Shown here: one piece after another, positions 1-7,600 of the stretch | Numbering within the stretch: the first letter of the stretch is position 1 | How the letters are laid out: each line of letters begins with the position of its first letter | Assembly (NCBI GenBank): GCA_003451935.1 | Contig: DMJA01000015.1 | Location: 1-12,477 of the forward strand | Origin: Verrucomicrobiota bacterium | Lineage (GTDB): Bacteria > Verrucomicrobiota > Kiritimatiellia > CAIQIC01 > Lenti-01 | DNA length: 12,477 nucleotides | Direction of reading: 5' to 3' | Notes under the pieces: generated by a model | The model's input: the letters and a program-made list of their open reading frames with translations, nothing else | What the model was told of the DNA's origin: nothing | Database searches by the model: none | Translations under genes and position numbers: made by a program

Positions 1-613
1 GCGGCGCGGCCGCGCCGCCCTCCGGCTCGTCCCACAGGGAGCCGTCCGCGTGGCTCGTGATTTTCGTGCGTTCCTGGATGCCCGTCAGCAGGCGGTCCGC
101 CCCGCAGAGGCACACGCCGCGGCTTACGCTCCCGTGCTCGGAGAGCGTCTGCCCCAGCCTGAACGCCACCATGCAATGGGCCGCCGGATCCGTCTCCGCC
201 GCCAGATGCCCCGCCAGCGCGCGGAACGACGCCGCGCCGTAGAAGTCGTCCGCGTTGATCGCCGCGAACGGGCCGGCGATTTCATGCCGTCCCGCGCGGA
301 TGGCGTGCGCCGTGCCCCACGGCTTGGCGCGGTCCGCCGGCACCGAAAATCCCGCCGGCACGTCGGACAGTTCCTGGAACGCGTAGGCGCAGGGGATGCG
401 CTGCTCCCACTTCGCGCCGACCCTCTCGCGGAAGGCCTGCTCGATGTCGCGCCGGATCACGAAGACCGCGCGCCCGAAGCCCGCGCGCAGGGCGTCGAAG
501 ATCGAATAATCCAGCACGATCTCTCCGGAAGGCCCCACGGGGTCCATCTGCTTCAGGCCCCCGTAGCGGCTGCCCATCCCGGCGGCCAAGATCAATAAGG
601 TCGGCTTTTCCAT
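1..613 (-). CDS. Sugar-type nucleotidyltransferase (NTP_transferase fold), C-terminus cut by window edge
   Basis: The product probably transfers a nucleotidyl group from an NTP to a sugar phosphate in the cytoplasm; the actual substrate cannot be read from the sequence. The ATG at 613-611 opens a protein of which 204 residues are inside the window. It begins with the nucleotide-binding loop LAAGMGSRYGGLKQ (residues 9-22), typical of GT-A fold nucleotidyltransferases, followed by PVGPSGE (25-31). NADD (120-123) is the likely metal-binding aspartate site. No stop codon is met, so the 3' end is outside the window. No strong Shine-Dalgarno sequence precedes the ATG, but the start sits directly before the conserved first strand and fits the family. 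The gene is divergent from the DUF4412-like gene across a 100-bp gap in which I see no convincing promoter. The family assignment is firm; the pathway (cell-wall, LPS or sugar-nucleotide precursor) is open. Confidence 0.85.
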   Translation of the reverse strand, partial: MEKPTLLILAAGMGSRYGGLKQMDPVGPSGEIVLDYSIFDALRAGFGRAVFVIRRDIEQAFRERVGAKWEQRIPCAYAFQELSDVPAGFSVPADRAKPWGTAHAIRAGRHEIAGPFAAINADDFYGAASFRALAGHLAAETDPAAHCMVAFRLGQTLSEHGSVSRGVCLCGADRLLTGIQERTKITSHADGSLWDEPEGGAAAP

Positions 614-713
614 GCGTCCAACGATACCAAGACCGGATGGCGCAAGAAAACCTTTTCCCGCGCCGCAAAGGCGGGTACAGTGGAGAAAATTCAATTCAAC
701 CCAAGGAGCATCC

Positions 714-1451
714 ATGAAAACCGCAATCCGGATCGTTTCCCTCCTGTCCCTGGCGCTCGCTTGCGCCCTCCCCGCCTTCGCCCAAGGTTCCGGCGATCAA
801 CAAGGCGCCTCCCAGCCCTGGATGAAGTTCGAGAAGGAACTTGGCCTGCAGACGACCTACTCCGTGGATGTGGTCATGCAGATGATGGGCATGAACATGA
901 ACTCCCGCACCATCCGCAACGGCGGCAAGACCCGCACCGAAATGACCATGCCGATGATGAACCTCAAGATGGTCGCGCTGGAAATCCCGCAGGGCGGCAA
1001 GTCCGTCTCCTATTCGCTGTTCCCCGACAAGAAGAAATATGTCCTCAACCCGGCCTCCTCCTCCTCTTCCTCCGCCGCGGCCACCCCGCCCAAGATCGAG
1101 GAGCTCGGCACCGAGACCTATGAAGGCGTTTCCTGCATCAAGCGCCGCATGACCATGGTCCAGGAAGGCGTCCGCAGCGAGATGATCATGCTGTTTTCGC
1201 CCAAGCAAAAGAACATGCCCGTCAAAATGACCATGAACGCCTCCGTGACGACCGCCCCCGGCCAGCCCGGCATGCCCATCCAATCCGTCATCCTCTTCAA
1301 GAACTACGACTTCTCCACCCCCGACGACAGCCTGTTCGCCATCCCCGCCGGCTACGTCCAGGCCGCCAGCATGCAGGAAATCATGATGGAAAGCATGCCG
1401 GACATGGGCGAAATGATGAAGCAAATGCAGCAGATGATGCCGCAGGAGTAG
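714..1451 (+). CDS. Exported Met-rich DUF4412-like protein
   Basis: A 245-residue secreted protein of unknown function. Residues 1-23 form a classical Sec signal peptide (MKTAIRI, hydrophobic core, AFA then Gln), with predicted cleavage after Ala23. There is no lipobox, so the mature form should be soluble in the periplasm or on the outer membrane. The middle (about residues 40-225) resembles DUF4412 proteins, including the ETYEGVSC segment and a C-terminal DDSLFAIPAGY segment; these are thought to adopt a LolA-like beta fold. A Ser/Ala/Pro run near residues 123-133 looks like a flexible loop. The mature chain is very rich in Met (29 by my count), with 10 of the last 26 residues being Met. 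I chose the ATG at 714 because AAGGAG (703-708) lies 5 nt upstream and the signal peptide starts there; an upstream in-frame start at 612 would bury it. A terminator follows at 1472-1500, so this is probably a single-gene transcript. Confidence 0.8.
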   Translation: MKTAIRIVSLLSLALACALPAFAQGSGDQQGASQPWMKFEKELGLQTTYSVDVVMQMMGMNMNSRTIRNGGKTRTEMTMPMMNLKMVALEIPQGGKSVSYSLFPDKKKYVLNPASSSSSSAAATPPKIEELGTETYEGVSCIKRRMTMVQEGVRSEMIMLFSPKQKNMPVKMTMNASVTTAPGQPGMPIQSVILFKNYDFSTPDDSLFAIPAGYVQAASMQEIMMESMPDMGEMMKQMQQMMPQE

Positions 1452-1471
1452 CCCGCCGCCGCCCCCCCTCG

Positions 1472-1500
1472 AGGCCGGCTGGAAACGGCCGGCCTTTTTT
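1472..1500 (+). terminator. Rho-independent terminator of the DUF4412-like gene
   Basis: A perfect 8-bp stem AGGCCGGC / GCCGGCCT (1472-1479 and 1488-1495) with an 8-nt loop is followed by a run of T through 1500. It begins 21 nt after the stop codon of the plus-strand gene. The T run is present only for plus-strand transcription. The minus-strand side lacks one, so it should not efficiently stop the convergent ppk2 transcript. Confidence 0.9.
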
Positions 1501-1506
1501 GCGCCC

Positions 1507-2319
1507 CTAATACACTTCCGGCACGAAATGCTGGTCGGAGAGCGGCGGCCGCACGTAGCCCTTGCGCTTCTGCCGCGGCGGGAGCTGGATCGGCGCTGGC
1601 GTCAAATCCTTGTACGGAATCTGCCCCAGCAGGTGGTGGATGCAGTTCAAGCGCGCCCGCTTCTTGCTGTCCGCGTTCACCACGTTCCATGGCGCCTGCG
1701 GAATGTCGCAGACCTCGAACATCGCGTCTTTCGCCTTGGAATAATCCACCCAGCGGGACCGGGCCTCCAAATCCATCGGGCTCAGCTTCCAGCGCTTGGT
1801 GGGATCCTCGATCCGCGCCTTGAACCGCTTCTCCTGCTCCTCGTCGGAAACCGAGAACCAGTACTTGACCAGGATGATCCCGGACCGCACCAGCATCCGC
1901 TCGAACTCGGGGCACGCCCGCAGGAAATCCTGGTATTCCTCCTCGGTGCAGAATCCCATCACATGCTCGACGCCGGCGCGGTTGTACCAGCTGCGGTCGA
2001 ACAGCACCATCTCGCCGGCGGCCGGCAGCTGCGCGACATAGCGCTGGAAATACCACTGCGTCTTTTCCTTGTCCGTCGGCGTGCCCAAGGCCACGACCCG
2101 GCAGATGCGGGGATTCAGCCGCAGGGTGATGCTCTTGATCACGCCGCCCTTGCCGGCCGCGTCGCGCCCCTCGAAAATCACGACCACCCGCAGCCCCTTC
2201 TGCTTGATCCACTCCTGCAGCTTCACCAGCTCGACCTGGAACTTGGCGATTTCTTTCTCGTATTTCAGCTTCTTGGGCTTCCCGCTCCTCGCCTCTTCCA
2301 CCTTCTGGTTCTTCTTCAC
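1507..2319 (-). CDS. ppk2: Polyphosphate kinase 2 (PPK2, single-domain)
   Basis: A 270-residue polyphosphate:nucleotide phosphotransferase. Family members move phosphate between inorganic polyphosphate and nucleoside diphosphates in the cytoplasm, usually favouring ADP or GDP phosphorylation. The P-loop is FEGRDAAGKGG (residues 49-59). The Walker B/lid entry is LFDRSWYNRAGVE (106-118), and the conserved ALGTPT-KEKTQWYFQRY block (77-94) lies between them. Length and motifs match the short one-domain PPK2 proteins (class I-like), which carry no duplicated half. The start is GTG at 2319-2317, chosen because AGGAGGTG (2331-2324) sits just upstream at good spacing. The first 35 residues are Lys/Glu-rich, as usual. 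The gene lies 86 bp downstream of pbpC on the same strand, so read-through is possible, but the strong RBS and the gap allow its own control. It ends 7 nt past the convergent terminator. The family call is very secure; the preferred nucleotide is not deducible. Confidence 0.95.
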   Translation of the reverse strand: MKKNQKVEEARSGKPKKLKYEKEIAKFQVELVKLQEWIKQKGLRVVVIFEGRDAAGKGGVIKSITLRLNPRICRVVALGTPTDKEKTQWYFQRYVAQLPAAGEMVLFDRSWYNRAGVEHVMGFCTEEEYQDFLRACPEFERMLVRSGIILVKYWFSVSDEEQEKRFKARIEDPTKRWKLSPMDLEARSRWVDYSKAKDAMFEVCDIPQAPWNVVNADSKKRARLNCIHHLLGQIPYKDLTPAPIQLPPRQKRKGYVRPPLSDQHFVPEVY

Positions 2320-2338
2320 GAGACACCTCCTGCTGCCC

Positions 2339-2403
2339 GGGCTCTTTTCATGCGCCTGCCGGCATCGTCATCCTACCCCCCCCGCCCGGGGCGTGAAAAG
2401 CCC
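2339..2403. repeat. Imperfect long inverted repeat between pbpC and ppk2
   Basis: The arms GGGCTCTTTTCATGCGCC (2339-2356) and GGCGTGAAAAGCCC (2390-2403) are complementary with a few bulged bases and enclose a 33-nt GC-rich middle. In the minus-strand transcript the hairpin would form right after the pbpC stop codon and just before the ppk2 ribosome binding site. No T run follows it, so it is not a standard terminator. It could be a 3'-end stabiliser or processing site, or it could be chance. Confidence 0.35.
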
Positions 2404-2405
2404 AA

Positions 2406-4682
2406 TTATTCCACCGCGATCTCCACGCGATCGCTCAAGCCCCGCGCCGTGCTGCACACGATCTGGTGCGTGCCCCGCTCCAGCGGCCAGAACAGTTTTT
2501 CGCCCGGGCGCGATTTCCCGACCAGCCGGTCGTCGACAAACCAATGGATGGCCTCGCCCGCGCGGTCGCTCGCGGCCTCGAGCGCAAGGCGCTGCGCGTC
2601 CACGTCCAGATCCGGCATCCAGCGGAACGCGCTGCCCCGCGCCGGCGCCAGGATGCGCACGGCCTCCGCCGGCTCCTCCGGCGCGGGCGCCGCGCGCCGC
2701 GCGAGGAACGAAGCCACCGGCGCCGGCCAGGCATCCTCCGGCCCGCCCCGATGCACCGGGCAGACCTCGTGCCGGGAAACTTTCGCGATGGCCCAGCCCG
2801 CCACCCGGTGTTCGCAGTGCGGCCCCGGCGCGCAACCGCTGACGGAGCACGCCGTTCGCTCCTCCACCCCCGCCGGCCGCGCAAACCACGGCCCTTGGTT
2901 GTCCGGATAAAGCCGCCGGAAAAGATCCCACGCAATGGGCGTTGCGGCCTTGCGCCCCACCAGTTCATCCGAAGGCGAGCCGTCCGGATTCCCTACCCAG
3001 ACGCCGATCACGTATTCCGGATTCCACGCCACCGTCCACGCATCGCGCAGCCCGGCCGAGGTGCCCGTCTTCCATGCCATCGGCGGCAAGCGCACGTCGG
3101 CGGCGTGCCCTGTCGTGTCCATCGCGCGCTCCTCGCCGGAAAGCATGTCGCTGACCAGCCAGCAGGCCTCGGGCGAGAACACCGGTTTCGTCGGCGGCGG
3201 CTTCCCGGACTCCACGAACCGCGCCGGAGCCCAGCCGCCGCCGCGCGCCAAACACGCATAGGCGTTCGCGAGGTCGAGCAGGCGCACCTCCGCGTTGCCA
3301 AGCACCAGCCCGAGGCCATAGTGCTCCGGCGGCTGGTCGATCGTCGCAAGCCCCAGCTCGCGCAGCGTCGCCCAGAACCGCTCCTGCCCCGCCCGCCGCT
3401 CGATCTCGATCGCCGGCAGGTTCAGCGACGCCACCAAGGCGTCGCGCACGGTGACGAGCCCGCGGTAGTCCAGCGAGAAGTTGCGCGGATCAAGGTCGCG
3501 GAAACGCATCGGCACATCGGGGATCACCGTCTCAGGGGTCACGAGCCCGCGGTCCAGCGCCAGGGCGTAGGCAAAGGGCTTGAGCGTCGAACCCGCCGCG
3601 CGCGGGGCGGCCGCGCCGTTGACCTGCCCGGCCCCGCGCGCGGCGTAGTCGGGCGAGCCCACCAGCGCGCGCACCGCGCCTGTTTTCACCTCCAGCACCA
3701 CCACGGCGCCGCCGTCGGACAGGCCGCCTTCCAGATGGCGGCGCAAAATACCCTCCGCGAGGCGCTGCAAATCCCCGTCGAGCGTCGTCCGTACGCTGGA
3801 ATCCGCCGCCGCCCGCGCCGGCACGCCGACGAGGTCGCAGAAATGCGGCGCGCGGAACGGATATTTCCCCGGGCGCGCTTCCAGCGGCTGCGCCAGCGCC
3901 TCCGCGCGCTCCGGCGCGGTGATGAATCCGCAGGCTTCCATCCGCTCCAGCACGTAGGCCTGCCGCTTCTTCGCGCGATCGGGATGCCGATCCGGGCGCA
4001 GGCGCGACGGCGACTGCGGCACGCCCGCGAGCAGCGCCGCCTCCGCCAGGCTCAGCTGCGCCGCGCCCTTGCCGAAGTAGCGGCGCGCGGCGGCCTCGAT
4101 GCCCACAATGTTGCCCCCGAAGGGAGCGCGATCCAAATACTGGCCGAGGATCTCGCGCTTGCCGTGGCGTCGTTCCATCTGCAGCGCGCGGAACGCCTCG
4201 ATGGCCTTCGTGACAAGCGTGCGGCGGCGAGGCTCCGCCAGGCGGATCACCTGCGTCGAGATCGTCGAGGCCCCCGAAATGCGCCGGCCAAAAAACAAGT
4301 TCTGCCCCAGGGCCCGCGCAATCGCCAAAACATCCACGCCCGGATGCGACCAGAACCGACGGTCTTCCGCCGCCACCAAGGCCTTCGCGATCCAGTGGTC
4401 GGGCGATGGCTTGTAGCCGGGCCGGCAGTCGAATCCGCCCGCCGCCAGCTTCACCCGCAGCGGCTCGCCGTTGCGGTCCGTCAGCACTGCCGAGGTATCG
4501 AGCCGCGCCAGTTGATCCTCGGGGAACGGAATCCACCGTGCCGCCGCGGCAAACATGGCGACAAACATGAATGCACAGGCGGCCAAAGGTAGGGCGAGGC
4601 GTCCCCGCCGAGCCGGGCTGTTGGAACGGCTCACCCGGAGGGTTCGCCCTACCCGAAACCGTTGGAACCACCCGGGACTCAC
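2406..4682 (-). CDS. pbpC: Penicillin-binding protein 1C (bifunctional PG synthase)
   Basis: A 758-residue class A PBP that polymerises lipid II (glycosyltransferase 51) and carries a transpeptidase domain, anchored in the inner membrane facing the periplasm. A membrane anchor spans about residues 29-49. GT51 motifs are AAEDRRFWSHPG (catalytic Glu106), GASTISTQ (137-144) and the block around GQYLDRAPFGGN (180-191). The transpeptidase triad is intact: Ser365 and Lys368 in GSTLKPF, SLN at 419-421, KTG at 538-540. Four Cys at 612, 617, 623 and 641 form a cluster of a kind I associate with PBP1C. A BiPBP_C domain occupies about 673-757. The length is normal for the family. The GTG at 4682 overlaps the macroglobulin stop (GTGA), which suggests translational coupling, but residues 10-32 are encoded by a palindromic repeat. 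A TTG at 4586 or the ATG at 4568 are therefore possible true starts; the ATG would leave a very short anchor. It is known to pair with alpha-2-macroglobulin genes (yfhM-pbpC). Confidence 0.95.
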   Translation of the reverse strand: MSPGWFQRFRVGRTLRVSRSNSPARRGRLALPLAACAFMFVAMFAAAARWIPFPEDQLARLDTSAVLTDRNGEPLRVKLAAGGFDCRPGYKPSPDHWIAKALVAAEDRRFWSHPGVDVLAIARALGQNLFFGRRISGASTISTQVIRLAEPRRRTLVTKAIEAFRALQMERRHGKREILGQYLDRAPFGGNIVGIEAAARRYFGKGAAQLSLAEAALLAGVPQSPSRLRPDRHPDRAKKRQAYVLERMEACGFITAPERAEALAQPLEARPGKYPFRAPHFCDLVGVPARAAADSSVRTTLDGDLQRLAEGILRRHLEGGLSDGGAVVVLEVKTGAVRALVGSPDYAARGAGQVNGAAAPRAAGSTLKPFAYALALDRGLVTPETVIPDVPMRFRDLDPRNFSLDYRGLVTVRDALVASLNLPAIEIERRAGQERFWATLRELGLATIDQPPEHYGLGLVLGNAEVRLLDLANAYACLARGGGWAPARFVESGKPPPTKPVFSPEACWLVSDMLSGEERAMDTTGHAADVRLPPMAWKTGTSAGLRDAWTVAWNPEYVIGVWVGNPDGSPSDELVGRKAATPIAWDLFRRLYPDNQGPWFARPAGVEERTACSVSGCAPGPHCEHRVAGWAIAKVSRHEVCPVHRGGPEDAWPAPVASFLARRAAPAPEEPAEAVRILAPARGSAFRWMPDLDVDAQRLALEAASDRAGEAIHWFVDDRLVGKSRPGEKLFWPLERGTHQIVCSTARGLSDRVEIAVE
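4588..4653. repeat. 66-bp REP-like palindromic element at the 5' end of pbpC
   Basis: The ends are perfect 10-bp inverted repeats, GGTAGGGCGA (4588-4597) and TCGCCCTACC (4644-4653). Inside them, GAGCCG (4610-4615) pairs with CGGCTC (4627-4632) around an 11-nt loop. Each arm also holds a small hairpin of its own (GGCG-TCC-CCGCC on the left, ACCC-GGAGGGT type on the right), giving a cloverleaf-like shape. GTTGGAAC occurs at 4620-4627 and again at 4661-4668. This organisation is typical of dispersed extragenic palindromes. Here it overlaps the predicted first codons of pbpC. No second copy is present in the window, so dispersal in the genome is inferred. Confidence 0.7.
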
Positions 4683-7600
4683 GGCAGCACGCGCACCTGC
4701 CCGCCCACGCCCACGCCGCGGATCTCCGGCTCGTACATGCCCGACACGACGGGCGCCGGCAGCGCGAAGGCGCCCGGCGTCACCGCCCGCACCGCGTAGT
4801 GGAAGGTTGCCTCGCCCTGGATCGATCCCGTGAAAATCAGCATGCGGTCATCGCGCGCGTCGCGGTGCTCGTCGAGCTCCTTCTTGTTTTTGAGCCACGC
4901 AAACTGCTGCGAGGTGGCCAAATTCGGATTCTCGATTTCCCACCCGGCCGGGAGCAAGTCCTCGATCACCATCTGGTCGAGCCGCCGGCCCTTCGTGTCC
5001 ACGGTCAGCCGCACGACGATCAATTCGCCCTGCGGCCGCGCGGACGCGTCGATGGGCTGCCCGGCCATGTCGAGGAAATCGCGCCGGATGGAAATGTCCG
5101 CCGACAGCTCCGGCTCGGGGGTGGACGAGACGCCCTCGTACTGCGCGCTCAGGTACAGCTTGCCAGGGCCCTCGTTCTTCACGGTCGCCGCGCCGCCGGC
5201 GCCGGGCGGGAACGACCACGCCACGTCGTTCGTGCCCGCAAAGGTTCGGACGTCCCCGCCGGGCAGCGCCAGCGTCCCGCCGAAGGGCAGCTCCTCCTGG
5301 GGCAGATGCCGCGCCAGCTTGCCGAAGGCCAGCAGCGCCAGCGCGTCGTCCTGCGTGTTGCCCCAGTGCCCGTCCCGCTGCCGGTCGCGCAAATACTGCG
5401 CCAGCTTCGCCACGGCTTCGTTCTCCGGATCCACGTCGAGCCAGGCGGACAGCAGCAAGGCGGCGTCGCGCACGTCGCTGTCCAGCAGCCGGCCCGGCAC
5501 GCGGGCCCGCAAAACCGGGAGCGGCAGGGATTCCATCAGCGGCAGCGCGCGCCGGGGCTCGCCAGCCAGCAGCAGCGCCGACGCCGCATGGGCGCGCGCC
5601 GCGAAGTTCAGCCGGGCGGACTGCTCGCGCAGGCGCGAATTCCAGCCCGCATCCGGTCGCCCCGCCAGCGCGAGGATGTGGCACAGGTAGGCCCGCGACT
5701 GCATCTCGATGATCCAGTCGTCTTCGCTGGCGTCGGTCGGCATCGCGCGGTCCAGGCAACCCCGCACCCAGCCCAGCGCCGCATCGAGCCGGTCGGCGGG
5801 TACATCGAAGCCCGCCGCCTTCGCCTCCGCGAGGAAATGCGTAGCGTAGAGCGAAGCGCCCTCCGCCACGCCGCGCGAGAACGGCCACATCGAAAACCCG
5901 CCGTTTTCCTGCTGCATGGAAAGGATGCGCCGGATTCCCGCCACGACCCAGGCCTCCACGTCGCCGATCGCGCGGTCGCCCGGCAGCATGCGCGCCGCCC
6001 AATCCGCCGCATAGAGTAGCGGAAACGCCCCCGACGTCGTCTGCTCGAGGCATCCGTAGGGATAATGCATCACGTAGTCCAGCGCGCGGCCCATCTGCAG
6101 CGACGGCATCGCCGACAGCACGCCCGACATGGAAACCGACGCGGGCAGCCAGTCCGCCGGCGGCTCGATCGTCGCGCTCTCGCCCGCCGCCAGCACGCGG
6201 CTGGCCACGGCCACGCGGGAACCCGCCGCCGGCCGCACCGCCAATTCGATCGTCTCGCGGTACGAATCCGGGCCCGCGTCCACTTCGATCGTGCAGAGCG
6301 CCTTGCCCGGCCCCGGGCCCGCCACGAGCGGCAGCCCCGCATTCGTGGAACCGCCGGCCGGAATTTCAAACGCCTGGTCGGCCGTTTCAACTTGAAGCGG
6401 CCCGCCGCAGGTCGCGCGCACGGTCACGGACATCGCCGCCTGGCTCTCATTGTAGAGCGCGACCGATGCCGCGCAGCGATCGCCAATGGTCAGGAACCGT
6501 GGCAGCGCGGGCTGCGCGATCAAATCGCGCTTCACCTTCGCGGCCGTCGAGGTCGATCCCGTCTGCGTGGCGTTGTACGCCACCGCCATGAGCCGCAACT
6601 CCCCGCTGAATTCGGGCAGATCCAGCCGCACCGCCGCCTGCCCGTTCGTGTCCAGCGGCAGCGCCGCCTGCCACAGCGCCACCGGCTTGAACCGGTTGGC
6701 CTTGATGGGATTCAGCCGCCGCCGCATGGCGTCGCCGCCGTCGCCGCCGGGCACGGGCACGCCTTCCATCTGGTCCTCGGTCACCGGCATCAGCTCGGCA
6801 TAGAGGTCGTAGGCGGCCACACCGAGCCAGCGCAACGCCGAGAAAAGCTCATCGGGGTCGGGCGTCTCGAAATCCGTCAGCATGCAGATCGCCTCGTCCA
6901 CGGCCATGACCGTCACCGCGCCCTGCGCGGGCTTTCCTTCCGCATCGCGCACGGTCACGGTGCCGGCGAGCGGCGCCTGCGGCCGCGCGACGGCCGGGGC
7001 CTCGATCGACACTTGCAGCCGGCCCGCGGGCCGATCCACTGGCAGCGCGATCGCGCCGATCGCCCGGTGCGCGCTCCAGACCGCTTCCGCCTGCGCAGGC
7101 CGGATCAGCGTCAGTGCGCAGTATGCATTGGGCGCGTACGCCGCTTCGACGGGCACTTCGAATTCGGCGGTGTTCTTCTCCAGCTCGACCAGGCGCGCGT
7201 TGCGCACGCGGTCGGTCTCGATCGTCAGCAGCGCGGGGCCCGCGAACGGCGCGCGCACCTGCAGGCGCGCCGTCTCGCCCGCGACGTATTTTTCCTTGTC
7301 CCACGCCAATTCCACCCGGCCCGGCTTTTCGCGGCTCCAGGCCACCCATTCCGAATCCGCCGAGCCGGCATGGAACGAAATCCGCGTGGACGCGCCCGAG
7401 GCGGAATCGGTCGCCGCCGGCATGTACTCGCCCGCGCCGTCCACCGCGAAAGCCCAGTCGCGGGGCTCGCCGCCGGCTTCCGTCGTGTCCTTGCGGATCT
7501 CGACGACCTGCCGCTCGGATTTCCATTCGTAGCGGCCGTTGGAATTGCGCCGCAGCACGGAATTCCATGTCACCCGCGACAGCGTCATGACCAGCGGCTT

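Noticed and set aside
612..713. Longer start for the DUF4412-like protein at 612
   Set aside because: It would put 34 charged residues before a perfect signal peptide and ignore the AAGGAG at 703-708.
1352..2326. Overlapping minus-strand open frame across ppk2
   Set aside because: Gly/Ala/Arg-rich out-of-frame reading of ppk2; the real frame has the Walker motifs of PPK2.
2466..4592. A 708-codon plus-strand frame opposite pbpC
   Set aside because: Arg-rich antisense shadow; the minus strand encodes PBP1C with all catalytic motifs intact.
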